Source of the DNA: Poa pratensis
Taxonomy: Eukaryota; Streptophyta; Magnoliopsida; Poales; Poaceae
Length of the DNA stretch: 64,000 nt
Direction of reading: 5' to 3'
Assembly: GCA_947311845.1 (NCBI GenBank)
Contig: CAMZMU010000049.1
Coordinates: 5,789,597 to 5,853,596, forward strand
The notes beneath the pieces are model-generated. The model did not search any database, was not told where the DNA came from, and saw only the letters and a list, made by a program, of their open reading frames with translations. Made by a program: the position numbers and the translations under genes. Of this stretch, positions 1 to 11,369 are shown in pieces. How positions within the stretch are numbered: the stretch's first letter is position 1; every line of letters begins with the position of its first letter.

Positions 1-1
1 G

Positions 2-637
2 GGTGCTGCACCTGAGGCTGAGCCCGTGCTGCGGAGGCGCCGCACGAGGGCGGTGGTGGCGGCGGAGAGCTCCGCTGCTCAAAGGCCGCCTCGCAAGAGC
101 GCAAGGCTGCTCGGCCCGGAGGGTGCGGGCAACTCGGTGGCGAGAGCAGAGCGGCGAGCGACGATCCGGAACTTGGAGGAACCTGCCTCAGGTAACTCCA
201 CCTCTCATAACCGCTTTGCTATTCTTAAGGAGCTGCCCGACTCCCATCTATCGGAGGTTATCCACGATGTCGGTTTAGCTTTTGCGGTGGAGTCCGGTTG
301 TGAGACCGAGGTCCTTTCGCTCATTCGAGCGAAGGAGGAAGCCCAGGCGTTGCTCGCCGAGGCAAATTTCCGCAAGGAACTTGATGCAGCCAACGTGGTT
401 GTGGAGGTTCCAAGCGAGAACACTGAGGGGGTCGAACCCCAGGAGGTGCTTCCCGGGGACTCTGCCATGGACCCTTCCATGGCACAACCTGAGACCACTC
501 GTACTACCGCTGGTACGGGGGGAACACTAAGAAGGCGGCAGCCCGTCGTGGACGGAGGAAGAATGCACGCACCTAATGCGAGCGGGATTCTACAACATCC
601 GGGGTTTCGGCAAACCGGGACGCCGAACCCAAATTAG
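2..637 (+). pseudogene. LINE ORF1-like region, 5' part missing
   Basis: An open frame already running at the left edge continues to 637. It is rich in Arg and Ala at the start (roughly residues 8-45) and then becomes acidic and Gln/Glu rich. No zinc knuckle is visible in the portion present. It sits immediately upstream of, and overlaps by about 60 bases, the ATG of the endonuclease frame at 576. In plant LINEs this position is held by the nucleic-acid-binding ORF1 product. I infer the role from position and composition only. Apparent starts inside the frame are GTG or CTG, so the true start is probably outside the window. Confidence 0.55.
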
Positions 638-3600
638 GGAGTTCATGTCCCGAGAGAGGCTCGATTTTGTGGGACTCCAGGAGACCATTAAAACCTCTTT
701 CACGCCGACCGAGTTGCTAAGCATCGACCCAGGGGGCCGTTTTGCGTGGCACTCCATCCCAGCAGCCGGTCATTCGGAGGGATGCTTTTGGGGGTCAATG
801 AGGATGCCTACGAGGTGAAAAATTGGAGTAGTGGCTCCTTCTTCATCAGGGCAGACGTCCTCCAACTGGATACCACTCAGACTTGGTCCATTTTCGTGGT
901 ATATGGCCCGGCAGACCATAGACGTACAGATGACTTCCTTTCGGAGCTATCTGCGGCCGTTGCGGCCTGCCCCTTCCCATTGGTGGTGGGAGGAGATTTC
1001 AACCTGATTCGGGGATCAGCGGATAAAAACAACGACAACATCAACTGGACACGAGTGCATAAATTCAATGATTTCATTGCTACTCATGCACTTCGTGAGG
1101 TCCGTAGGGGCGGAGCTAGATACACTTGGACCAATAGACAGCTAAACCCGGTTAGGTTGGTTCTGGATAGGGTCCTTATGACGGTTGAGTGGGAACTGCT
1201 CTTCCCGCTGTGCTCTCTGACAGCGGAGACAATCATTGGTTCAGATCATGCACCACTTGTCCTGAGCTCTGGTGAGGAGCTCAAGAAGAGAAGCTCTCGC
1301 TTCTTCTTTGAGAAGGCCTGGCTGGAGAGACCAGAGTTTGTGGACCTGGTAACATCCAAGTGGCGGGAGCTGGAGGCTCTTGGTGGGTTCTTTGCAGACC
1401 CCATTGACGCCTGGCAAAACATCTCGGCAGGCCTTCGGCAATTCCTTAAAGGTTGGGGAGCCAACATAGGTAGAGCCGATAGAGATGCGAAGGCGGACAT
1501 TTTGCGGCAAATCCAGATGCTGGACTCCCGCGCCGATCTCTCTGGTCTGGATGATGAGGGTTGGGCCCTAAGATATCATCTTGAAGACCAACTCACCCAC
1601 CTAGCTAAGGTGGAGGAGGAATACTGGCGACAAAGGAGCCGCCTTCGGTGGCTTCTTGAGGGGGACGCCAACACAGCCTTTTTCCACGCCATTGCGAACG
1701 GGAGAAAGAGGAAGTGTGCCATATCCAGACTCGTGTCGGAGCACGGGATTCTGACCCAGCCTCTGGAGATCCAGGCACACATCTACGACTTCTACCGTCG
1801 CCTCTTAGGGGAGGAAGGGGACTTGTGCCCCTTCACGTCCGCCCCCTCTCTCTGGGACACGTCGATGCGGGTTTCAGAAGAAGAGAACACCAGCCTTATG
1901 CTCACCTTCACTAGTGAAGAGATGGATCTGGTCCTGCGCAGCATGAAGGTGGATACTGCCCGGGACCTGACGGCCTTCCGGTGGTGTTCTTCAGCAGGTT
2001 TTGGCCTCTGGTCAAACCTTATATTCTAGCCATTGCGAATGGTTTCGCCCTAGGAAGGGTGGACATTGCTAGATTAAACTTCGGGATCCTTACCTTGATC
2101 CCGAAAGTGCCTGGAGCCGAGGATATTAGGCAGTTTCGCCCCATTGCGCTGATCAATGTGATCTTTAAGTTTGTGGCGAAGGCCTATGCCCTTCGGCTCT
2201 CCCCCATTGCTCATCGCACGATCAGCAGAACGCAATCTGCTTTTATTAGGGGCAGGCATATCCATGAGGGGGTTCTCTCCCTCCAGGAAATCGTACACGA
2301 GGTCAAGACCAAGAAACTTGGGGGAGTTTTTTTGAAACTTGACTTTGAGAAGGCATATGACCGTGTACGATGGCCCTTCCTTCGGGAGGTTCTCCTTCGG
2401 AAGGGTTTTGACCCGGGGTGGGTGCACCGGGCCATGGGACTGGTCGTGGGCGGCCAGACTTCCATCACCATCAATGGAGAAGCTGGAAACTTCTTCAGGA
2501 ATGGTCGGGGGGTTCGCCAAGGGGACCCCCTATCACCTCTACTATTCGACTATGTGGTAGAGGCCCTTGCGGCAGTCTTGGAGGCGGCCAAGAGGAGGGG
2601 ACACATCTGTGGACTTGTCCCTGATCTGATACCTGGAGGGGTGTCACATCTGCAATATGCGGATGACACGATCATTATGATCCAGCCAGATGACCTTGCG
2701 ATCGCAAACCTCAAATTCATCCTCTTGTGCTTCGAGAGTATGTCAGGGCTGCGAATCAACTTCCACAAGAGCGAGGTCATGGTCCTAGGGACCGCTTCGG
2801 CTGAGCAGCAGAGGATCGCTAACATGCTGAACTGCAAGTTAGGATCCTTCCCTTTCACTTACCTGGGTCTCCCAATTAGTGATAGGGCGCTTACGATAAC
2901 GGATTGGGGTCCGCTACCGTTGAAGGTTGGCAAGCGAGCCGAGCCCTGGATGGGGAAACTCATGTCTTCGGCTGCCAGGCTCACCTTGGTGGATGCATGC
3001 CTCTCAAGCCTCCCTCTCCATGCGATGGGGGTGTGCCTTTTGGGGGATGGCACGCATCGCGCCATGGATACCCACCGCGCCCGCTTCTTCTGGAGCGACA
3101 GAGTGACCAAGCGGAAATATCACTGGGTCAGGTGGGCTGATATCTGCATGCCCAAGGCCTTGGGGGGCCTGGGGGTCATGAACACCAAGCGTATGAACTT
3201 ATGTCTAATGGCCAAATGGATTTGGAGGTTATATGTGGGGATAAAGGCTTGTGGGCTGACCTACTGCGCAACAAGTACCTGCGTAACAAGGACTTGTTGG
3301 TGGACAACCACCCGCAGGGCTCCCAATTCTGGAAGGCCATCCAGAAAGTTAAGGATGTGTTTCGTTTGGGGGCGAAACACCTGGTGGGAAACGGATCATC
3401 AACCAGGTTTTGGCTTGATTGGTGGATCGGCCCTAGCGCACTTTGTGAGCGATACCCGGGTCTTTTCGCTATATGCGAGGAACCGGAGGCCACCATTGCT
3501 TTGGCAATGAGACGGGGCCGGTGGGACCACACCTGGCGCCGTTCTTTTGGCCCCGCAGAGATGTTCAGGCGAACGACCTTCTGCGAGAAGTGGAGGGATT

Positions 3601-4228
3601 TCATCTTTCGACAGAGCCAGACCGCATTTCTTGGGCACTGGAACCTTCGGGGAGGTTCTCAGTGAGGTCCCTATATAAGAAACTCTGTCAAGGTGAACCC
3701 CGCCAGCACTTTATGGAAATCTGGAGGATTGGGGTCCCCCGCAAGATTAGGATCTTTCTATGGCAGCTTGTCAGGAAACGACTTCCTTCCAATGATAATA
3801 TCCATCGTAGGCACGGCCCTTCGACTGGGTATTGCGCTCTTTGTGGAGAGCACGAGGACACAAACCACATCTTCTTCACATGTCCGTTGGCACGGTTCAT
3901 GTGGAGTGCAGTGCGGGAGCTGCTAGGGTGCGGGTGGAACCCTTCGTGTTTCCCTGATGTTTACAGGGAATTATGCAAATACAAAGGGCAAACGAAACGT
4001 GTCCTTTGGACGGCGTGTGCCGCCTTAGTCTGGACGTTGTGGACGACTAGGAACAAATTTACTATTGAGGGCATTTGGCCTACTCAGGCTGCTGACGGAC
4101 TATACAAACTTTCTATGTTTCTTCAGGTGTGGAAGCCAGTGGCTAGACGCGAGGACAGAGGGGCCTTGGAGCTGACGATCGGCAGGATTCGTTCGCTCTA
4201 TGCCCGCCTGAGAGAGGTGCCGGGATGA
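576..4228 (+). pseudogene. LINE ORF2: endonuclease - reverse transcriptase - zf-RVT, four frameshifts
   Basis: ORF2 starts at the ATG at 576. Endonuclease signatures appear in order: NIRGFG, GLQETIK, VVYGPAD, GGDFNLI and SDHAPLVL (about 590-1260). The reverse transcriptase has IPKVPGA, the LDFEKAYD box, RQGDPLSPLLF and QYADDTIIM (about 2090-2680). The C-terminal zf-RVT block includes CALCGEHEDTNHIFFTCPLA (about 3834-3895). The product would nick target DNA and copy the element's RNA into the nick. The frame is broken near 775, 1960, 3240 and 3600, each time by an apparent loss of one base. No in-frame stop was noticed between the breaks. The element is either recently inactivated or affected by sequence errors. 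Confidence 0.88.
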
Positions 4229-4530
4229 GTCCCTCCTCTCTCTTTTTCCTGCTTGTATCCCCCTGGATCTTGAGGGACCAGGAGTGGAGTCTTCGGTTGC
4301 TTGGCCGGGATAGACTCCTGTCGGTGGAGCTTTTAGACTGCCATAGTAGTTGTAGCTGCTTGGGTAGTTCCTGCCGTCTGCCTGGTGATCGCTTTGTCTC
4401 AGGCCTTTGTATCATTTTCTTTCCGAGCCTTCGTGCTCTTTGTTCTCGGCTAGGCCGCTTGTACGAACTATGTGTGTGGTGTTTGCTTTATTAATTTAAA
4501 GCCGGCTCAGCTTGAGCCTCGGGTCTCATA

Positions 4531-6239
4531 ATGGCAACATTTGGCAGAAGTCTGACCAGACCTTCAGAACTCCACGACCACCAACTGTGAAGAGTTCTGG
4601 CTGGTTAAGGAAACTGTGCTCTCCAAGTTGGTACTGCCAGTATAGCCTACAACAACATGAAGTTGCTTGGATTAGAAGATGAACTATGACCACCCAGTGC
4701 CAGTCTAAATGGACCTAAAGGTAAGCCTGGAATACTTGTTTGGTACCGTCGTGTGGATGGAACTGTTACTCACTGGAAATACTGACCCTGCCTTGCCTGA
4801 CCCCAAAATTGCATAAACTACAAAAGTTTAGGTTCTGCAATGAAATTAACCTGACCTGTTCATCAATATAATTAATCTGACATAAGCCTGCATTTCTTGA
4901 CACCAATTCATACCAAAAAGATTGTACCTTGGCAGAAAAATCGTCACAAATTCAGAGCTACAGAATCAGACATAAAATCCAGAAACCAGCAGAGCTATGC
5001 TTCATTCACGTCCATATCGACGCTGACTTTTTTGGCGTTTTTTTCCATTTCAAACGAAATAAGGGGTTGTGATTTTTGTGACTGGCCTGGATCTAAAATG
5101 AATTGTTCAACGGAGAGCGGAAAAAAAATGCCACGAACAAAATACCTCTGCTGGGCTGGCGTCGGTGTGTGGCTGAGAAGACGGGCTTTAAGTTTCGGCT
5201 CAAATCGTTGAGCACTACATTTGCTAACTTCTGGACCAAAGGCCTCTTAAAGTTTGGGCCTAAACAGTATAACGCCCTCCATGTTCTCCCTTTCTCTAAA
5301 AACAGGGCCTTCCTGGTAATCCAAATTGGCATCACCCTCCAGGAGTATTTTTTTCGATAAAGACCCTCCAGGAGTATGTCCGTCCGGATGAAAATGATGA
5401 TTTGAATGTCAACATATTTCGAAAAGAAATATAGCTCAAGGTGCACGTATGTATTCTGTGTGGATATGTAAAGTTTCGTAGGAAAAATATTGGTCTGGTG
5501 GCATGTGTGAAATAACAATTTTGGTGCTTGGAAATTTGTTTAAAGGCAATATTGTTTTTGTTTTTCCCATGACACATAAATATATCTTTTCTAAAAATAA
5601 GAACACATAAAAGACACATACATATATATTATCATATTAATTGAGGTTTTCAAAATATGTCTTACATATTCCTCTCAGGGCCATCAATTTGCCTAATCTA
5701 GCTAATCACATAAGTCTGAAATGCTTGTCAACTGCAATTCAGAGGATGCAACTGTTAATCGATAGTTGTTGTCACACCAGGATGAGACAATGAAGTTACA
5801 AGTTTTGTGTTTTACCCCTGGTACCGCTTTGACGGATAGACGGACGCGACTGCAAATCCCCTCCTACCCGACCGAGCGCCGCCTCCCACCCCATCTCCAG
5901 CCTGCAGTTTTCCCCTCCAGTTCTGCCTCGCTCGCCCAACGCCTAATTTGGCGGCTGCCGAAATCAAGGGCGAAATCAAGGGCCTACCGGAGGTCTCCTG
6001 CTGGTGGGCTTCTGCCGAAGGTGCTGCTTCTGGCGTCCTCCACGACCTCACATGGGCGCGTGGGCAAGCGCAGCTACGGCTGTCAGGGAACATAGGATTT
6101 TGCCACAGCAATTTCGTGGCGGCGTGCAACGGGAGAAGTAGAGAGAAGATGACACGAGCAGTTCTGGGCCGCCGGAGGCTGTGCGGCGACCCGACGCTTG
6201 AGGATGGTGAGGACTTGCACAAACCGTAGGCGCCCAGTT
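4531..6239. other. Intergenic stretch, no recognisable gene
   Basis: No reading frame here has protein-like composition that I recognise. The stretch is moderately AT-rich, with a GC-richer part at about 5830-6200 that resembles 5'-untranslated grass DNA. The frames through the GC-rich part are short and begin with TTG or CTG. I see no terminal inverted repeats or tandem structure. Confidence 0.5.
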
Positions 6240-6705
6240 CTTCATCCCGTGCTGCTGGGTACAAATTACGGCATGAGGTTCTTTCGAAATTTCGTCAGAG
6301 ACCATCACGGTGGGCTGGTTCTTGCGAGTGCAGCAAAGAAGACGGGATCCAGCCATCCAGGCTGTGTTTTGTGCAGAGTCCATGCAATGGTGTGTGCTAT
6401 AGACAGACATGGGTGCTATATGAGCGTGATTTTTGTGGCTCTTAACTCATGTTTGTGGCTCTAAACCGGCGAGGCGGCGAGGCAATCATTGGGTGGCTTG
6501 AAGATAGCTGGAGGTTTTCAAGCACCGAGGTGGTTGCCTGTACCCTGTCGACTCTTTGCAAATGGAGTTGCTTATGAACTAGCTAATCTTGGAAAATACT
6601 GTAATGCACAGGAGGCTATAATTTGGGATGTTGATATACCCGTCAACTTGCCAAAGTTGTGGTGGGCGATCACCCTAATTAAGCATGATGCTTTATCCTA
6701 AACAA
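6240..6705 (+). pseudogene. Possible degenerate RNase H-like domain remnant
   Basis: Two pieces in plus-strand frames look like the conserved ends of the RNase H-like domain found at the C-terminus of many plant LINE-type polyproteins. The first, FVRDHHGGLVLASAAK (about 6281-6345), resembles the first beta-hairpin. The second, NGVAYELANLGKYCN (about 6558-6605), followed by a hydrophobic tail with a WW pair, resembles the last helix. The pieces are not in one uninterrupted frame, and the catalytic acids between them are not identifiable. This is weak homology by eye and could be wrong. Confidence 0.35.
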
Positions 6706-7223
6706 AAAAGAAACCCATGCCTGCCCTACTGATGAATATCACTACCCCTTCCTACGGCACGTTAAATTGTTCAGAGGTGAGTACGTGACAGTTATAGTGG
6801 ATTGTATAACTGGATGAATTTGAAGCTTAATTGCAAGAAAAGGTCATCCAACCAGTTACAGTTTTTACTTTTTGTTCGGAATTGGTTACTGATGAACTGG
6901 TGGCTGTGTGCATCTTAACTATGCAGAGGACAGGTGTAATGCTTAAAACTCTTAAGTAATAAAATCTCTTTATCTAAAAAATTCCAACCAGTTACAGTTT
7001 GCTGCATGCGGAATATAGCGGCAAGTTGGTTTTTCTATACCTCTAGAACATGTATATTAAGCCTTTCTCTTTTTTTTGCGAAAAAAAATATCTTAATGAA
7101 AGATACTTATGCTTTGGAAGTGAGGAGCACGAAAAGATACTTCTCAATAACGTATCATCACGGCTCAAATCCCGTTGCAACGCACGAGCTTCGATATCTG
7201 AACCGCGGTGCTTGATGGATTGT
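6706..7223. other. Non-coding stretch downstream of the F-box gene
   Basis: AT-rich DNA containing a short internal repetition of 'ccaaccagttacag' (near 6850 and 6987). It would include the 3' untranslated region of the minus-strand F-box gene. No canonical AATAAA signal stands out clearly on the minus strand. Confidence 0.45.
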
Positions 7224-8480
7224 TCAAAGTGCGTCCGTCCGTGGCAGTCGTGAGCCGAGCGGTCGCCGTCCCCCCGGCAGCTCGTCGAACCCCACCGGAG
7301 AGCATGCAAGGATGACACGGCCCGGCGGCTCGTCGCGAACCAACGGCGCGCACGGCACCCGCTCCCACCGGCCCACGGCTCTCCCATCCTCCCCTTGCCG
7401 CAGCTCGTAGAGCACGGCGCCGTTGGCCGGCGCGGCCGCATTGTACACGTACCCTCCGGTGGCGTTGCCACAGACCCCGATCGACGGGGACACCTCCTCG
7501 TCGACGTTCGGGTCTTCGTCGCGGGGGAAAACCGCCTCCGACATCTCGCTCGGCATGGCGTCGGCCGTCGTACCGGGCGAGAGATCGAGAGCCTCACCGT
7601 CCAGCTCCCATGTCTGGACGACGACTCTGTTCTCTGCTCCTTGGCCTTCACGCTTTGCTCCGAACAGGACGAGACGCTCGCACTCAGCGCCGGCGTGACC
7701 AGGCGCGATGGCCCACGTGGAGACGCCGACGTCAGGTCTCAGGCGACGAGTGGGACCCCACAGCCGCTTTGATGGATCGAACCAGCTCGCCCACCCGGTT
7801 CTTCTCTCCGTCAGGTACACCCTCTGATCCGTCGCGGCCGCCGAGAGCCACGTCGCTGAGGCGGACTCCCGGAGCGCCGGCGGCATCGGATCACAGGCCG
7901 TCCAGACACCTCGTTCATGCACCTCCACTACGGCGCCGTTCTCTCCCTCGGCGAGCGCTAGATGACACGCGCCGCCGAGGGCGATCACGCGGTCACCCAC
8001 CACCGCCAACACCGGGTCGACGCGCCACACGCTCGGAGCCTTCATTGCGACGCAGCACACCGACGTTCCAAGAGGGTCGGCGGCGATGTCTAGGCCGGAC
8101 AAGGAAAGATCGCAGACGCGGTCCCCGCGCGCGCTGCACACGTGGCGCACGGTCGACGGCGTCGGCGTGCCGTGGCGCAGAGCGGCATGCACGTTGAGCC
8201 ACGAGCCGGAGTGGGGATCGTACGCCGCGGTCTGACGACGGCGGCCGAGGAGATGGACGACGAGCCAGGGTAGCCGCCGCGGCCGCCGGCGCAGGACGGA
8301 TCGCACCGCGCGCAGCCACTCACGCGAGACCGCTGCCGTGGCAGCGAGGTCGGCCGCCGGCAAGCTCCCCACCACCGACTCGAGGACGTCCCCGTAGAGG
8401 TACAGCGCACCGAGCGCCGGTGACTCGGCGCCGCTGCCGTTGGTCTCGCATCCCTCCTGGTGGTCACACGCGACGACCAT
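7224..8480 (-). CDS. F-box/kelch-repeat protein, single exon
   Basis: A 418-residue frame with an ATG at 8480 and TGA at 7224. An F-box lies at about residues 28-68 (LYGDVLESVVGSLPAADLAA, then VSREWLRAVRSVLRR). Kelch-like blades follow, with AAYDPHSGSWLNV near residue 87, VDPVLAVVGDRVIALGG near 165, and later WFDPSKRLWGP and VVVQTWELDG. Such proteins are substrate receptors of SCF ubiquitin ligases, with the F-box binding SKP1 and the propeller binding the target. The layout recalls the KUF1/At1g23390 group, but that assignment is from memory of the family shape. The last ~20 residues follow a run of six G (near 7274-7279 on the plus strand) and look unlike a kelch C-terminus, so the end may be shifted. 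It is the only clean host-type gene in the window. Confidence 0.82.
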   Translation of the reverse strand: MVVACDHQEGCETNGSGAESPALGALYLYGDVLESVVGSLPAADLAATAAVSREWLRAVRSVLRRRPRRLPWLVVHLLGRRRQTAAYDPHSGSWLNVHAALRHGTPTPSTVRHVCSARGDRVCDLSLSGLDIAADPLGTSVCCVAMKAPSVWRVDPVLAVVGDRVIALGGACHLALAEGENGAVVEVHERGVWTACDPMPPALRESASATWLSAAATDQRVYLTERRTGWASWFDPSKRLWGPTRRLRPDVGVSTWAIAPGHAGAECERLVLFGAKREGQGAENRVVVQTWELDGEALDLSPGTTADAMPSEMSEAVFPRDEDPNVDEEVSPSIGVCGNATGGYVYNAAAPANGAVLYELRQGEDGRAVGRWERVPCAPLVRDEPPGRVILACSPVGFDELPGGRRPLGSRLPRTDAL

Positions 8481-8555
8481 TTTCCAATATCCGATGCCAC
8501 GAGCTCAGGATAACAGTACAGCACCACATGCTGTTTCGCAACTGCTAATGACTGG

Positions 8556-8563
8556 CTAAATAG
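8556..8563 (-). promoter_or_regulatory. TATA-like box of the F-box gene
   Basis: Read on the minus strand this is CTATTTAG, 76 bases upstream of the ATG at 8480, a usual spacing for a grass core promoter with a short leader. It is a one-mismatch TATA element and has no other support. Confidence 0.4.
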
Positions 8564-8925
8564 AGAAGGCGGGCTGTTTGGGAAGACACGGCCACACCAA
8601 GAACCGTTATGGCGAATAGTCCTGCACTATTCAATAAAGCAAACTCGCAATAAGATCAAATAGTCCTGACCTTACGTGATATATACTGCAGGCGTGTTTG
8701 GTCTCCTGCAGGGACTGGGTCAAGGTGCAGTGGGTGCAAAAACGAGCGTTTGGTGAGCTGCCTGTTTCCGCGTGGAAATCACTAGAAAAGGGTTCCTTTA
8801 CAAAGGGAACTTCACGCTCAATCTCGTCGCGACAAGTGTCACCTTCTCCTCGCTCAGTCCCATGTGATTGTTTGCATGTCTGCCAAGTGTCATCACCAGA
8901 TTAAACATGGGGAGGATGAGAGAAA

Positions 8926-9390
8926 GGGATACGGGAGGTGGGAGGCTAGTTTTCCCATTTATTTTTCAAAACCGAAATTTTAAAATAAAATATCTTTAGA
9001 ACCGCTAATCCGAATTATGAACCGTTTTCACTTTTGAACTCCTCGCGTCGAAATGTTGATAAGTTTCGACAAACTTTTTTTTTACATCCGGTTCTGTATA
9101 GGTTGTACATCCGGTAGTAGTGTGGGCGTACATCCGATATTAGTGTGGGTGTACATTCCGTAGCAGCAACGTGGGAAGGCTGAGCGAGAAAGTGATACGG
9201 TGGGAGGCTGGTTTACCTTTTTATTTTTCAAAACCGAAATTTCAAAACGAAATATCTTGAGAACCGCTAATCCGAATTACGAACCGTTTTCACTTTTGAG
9301 CTACTCGCGCCGAGATCTTCAAAACTAAATCCCATGTTGATAGGTTTTGACAAACTTTTTTTTAATATCCGGTTCTCTATAGTTTGTACA
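8926..9390. repeat. Imperfect tandem duplication (~180-200 bp unit)
   Basis: Two copies, about 8926-9100 and 9180-9390, share blocks including 'tttttcaaaaccgaaat', 'gaaccgctaatccgaatta' and 'gaaccgttttcacttttga', followed by a T-run and 'atccggttct'. They are separated by spacer DNA with 'gtacatccg' repeated three times. Divergence is moderate. Confidence 0.75.
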
Positions 9391-9770
9391 TTTTGTTCTA
9401 TGTACTTTGTACAACCACTTCTGTGTACTTTGTACTTCCTGTTTTGTGCAATTTTGTACTCCGTTTTCTGTGTACTTGTACTACTTGTGTCATTATTTTT
9501 TTGTACTTCGTGTTCTGTGTACTTTGTACAACCTGTTCTGTATAATTTGTACAACGTATATTTTTTTACTCCCAATTCTGTAAATCTTGTTTTGTGTAAT
9601 TTGTACACCGTCCTTTGTATAACCAATAGCTCATAGTTTGTACAACTTGATATTCATGCATGTACAATTATCGTAGGTTAAATTGTACACTAGATGATTG
9701 AATTGTACACATACGCGGGAGGCTGTACAGTAACGCACGCAAAAAGAAAAAACAAACAAACTGTACAAAC
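9376..9770. repeat. Degenerate TGTAC/TTGTACA-rich array
   Basis: About twenty short irregular units such as 'tctgtgtactttgtac' and 'ttgtacaacctgttctgt' follow each other with spacings of about 15-25 bases. The array begins at the end of the duplicated unit, where 'ggttctctatagtttgtac' occurs, so it probably grew from that sequence. The frames through it are low-complexity artefacts. Confidence 0.6.
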
Positions 9771-10762
9771 AGCGACCTGCGACCCAACGCGTACATACAC
9801 GGGAGCTGATCGTACAGCAGCAAGCCAGCAACTAAATCGCGTACGCCGCGGGGGGCTTGGTCTTCGCTCCTGGCGCGCGCAGGTGGGGACCGATGCGCTG
9901 CCGTTCTCCTTTTTTGCTTCCTTGCGTCGTGCTGCATCGCATAGCGACACCCCCACCGCGTTCCTGCATAGCTCAAAACACCCTTGGACCTGCAGAGCCA
10001 AGCTCGTTCTCACCCGAGACAGCCCATGTGGAATCTCTGCACATGGCTCGCTGGGCATGATGGTTAGTCTCCGGTCACCTCCTTGATCTTAACTCTTCAA
10101 ATATACCTCGAATCAAATTAAAGTGTACATAAAAAAGATGCGTCTTGACGAGTAGGTTTCATTCCCGTGCTCACCTCTAAGTTTCATTGACTGTAACTTC
10201 TCTATTTCGAACCGACGTTCACAACGTTTTCAAATCAATTTTGTCAAATTTATCGCACTCGGTTGACCGTTTAAAATACCCTTTGACGAGCGTGTTCACC
10301 TCGACATTCCGCACAACTTTCATGTTGTAACTTTTCTGTTTCGGAGGTTGTATACAAGTCGAGTTTGTAGTTCATACATGCACGTTTATACTGCACCTAG
10401 CGCCGCCGTGAGCTTCACCGGTGCAGTAGCAGCTATAGTGCTTGTGTAAGTGCGTATGTAACCTCCATCACAACCTTCGTCACCTCACCAACGCCACGCC
10501 GTTCCATCGCCGGAGTCATCACTAGTGTTGAGTTAGTGTGCCTTAAACTCACCACAAGAGAGGAAGTGAGAGTATGTGAAACAGAGATGTACACCAAACA
10601 CCGGGTCATCAAAATTCGTATCCAGTCAAAGAGTCTGGCTGAGACTTTGTGGGCAACCAAATGACATGCACAACGTGGCCGAGACCTCGTTTTTCCGGGG
10701 CCAGGCCCTGCTGGGCCATGGATACGAGATGGCCAAAAATGATGCAGGAAACCAAACACGCC

Positions 10763-11359
10763 CTACGAGATCTTGTTTTGGTTTTACCATGTAGTATCAT
10801 CACTAAAAAGTTAACTTGTTTGATTGCTTTGACCGTGAGGATACTACCATGTATTCTGAAAGGATTGATTTGGTATTGTCAAGTATCACACCGTAACAGG
10901 GTAAAAAGGGTTTCACTGGGTAATATTGAAAACGTGCATTTATTCGTGATAGTTTAAGATTGGGAATTGAGCCTCTAGATAATAGAGAGATACATGCATG
11001 GCCCACTCGGTATGATTGTATCCATAATAAGTCTACATAGACAAAGGCATGATACACATCATGGGGTACTGAATGCGGGAATGTGGAACGACATCATACC
11101 AGTAAAGAGGATAACCTGATATAAGTGGTTAAAGAGTTTATTCACAGAATGTCACATATCTCACCTCAGGTACCGTATCATGCAGTAACAGGAGCATACT
11201 TGACAGGTTCAACAGAATGTTTTCATATAACAGTGGGAGTCAATATGGGAGCTTATGGCTCCACTATTGATTATTGATCAGAAAAAGTTTATGGTAATGA
11301 CCATTTGTTATCGAGAGTCACACACTTAAGATGGCACAATTTATGTGTGTACATTGGAA
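10763..11359. other. Unassigned stretch, possibly retroelement-derived
   Basis: AT-rich, with no open frame over about 100 codons and no terminal repeats found. I cannot assign it. Confidence 0.35.
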
Positions 11360-11369
11360 GGTTCGGAGT

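Larger units (their letters stand above)
1..4530 (+). mobile_element. LINE (L1-type non-LTR retrotransposon), left end outside window
   Basis: The stretch encodes, in order, an ORF1-like basic region, an apurinic-type endonuclease, a reverse transcriptase with a YADD box and a C-terminal zf-RVT domain. This is the standard order of plant L1-type LINEs. The 3' untranslated tail runs from about 4229 to 4530 and contains an AT-rich patch ending near 'cgggtctcataa', comparable to the ends of the two shorter LINE copies at 12.2 kb and 23.9 kb. The 5' end lies beyond base 1, so no target-site duplication can be tested. Boundaries on the right are accurate to about 10 bases. Confidence 0.9.
8691..10762. 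mobile_element. Unclassified element bounded by a 20-bp inverted repeat
   Basis: The left end starts GGCGTGTTTGGTCTCCTGCA at 8691. The right end, read on the minus strand from 10762, is GGCGTGTTTGGTTTCCTGCA, so 19 of 20 bases match. GGCGTGTTTGGT-type ends are common in grass PIF/Harbinger and related MITEs. The flanks (gca on the left, cta on the right) do not give a clear 3-bp duplication, so class and even transposon nature remain uncertain. No transposase is encoded. The interior holds a tandem duplication and a TGTAC-rich array. Confidence 0.5.

Noticed and set aside
7395..8319. Several 100-195-codon frames antisense to the F-box gene.
   Set aside because: They are shadows of a GC-rich coding strand, with Arg/Ser/Pro-rich composition and no promoter.
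8691..10762. Calling the 2.07-kb inverted-repeat element a definite PIF/Harbinger.
   Set aside because: The expected TTA duplication is absent, so I left it unclassified.
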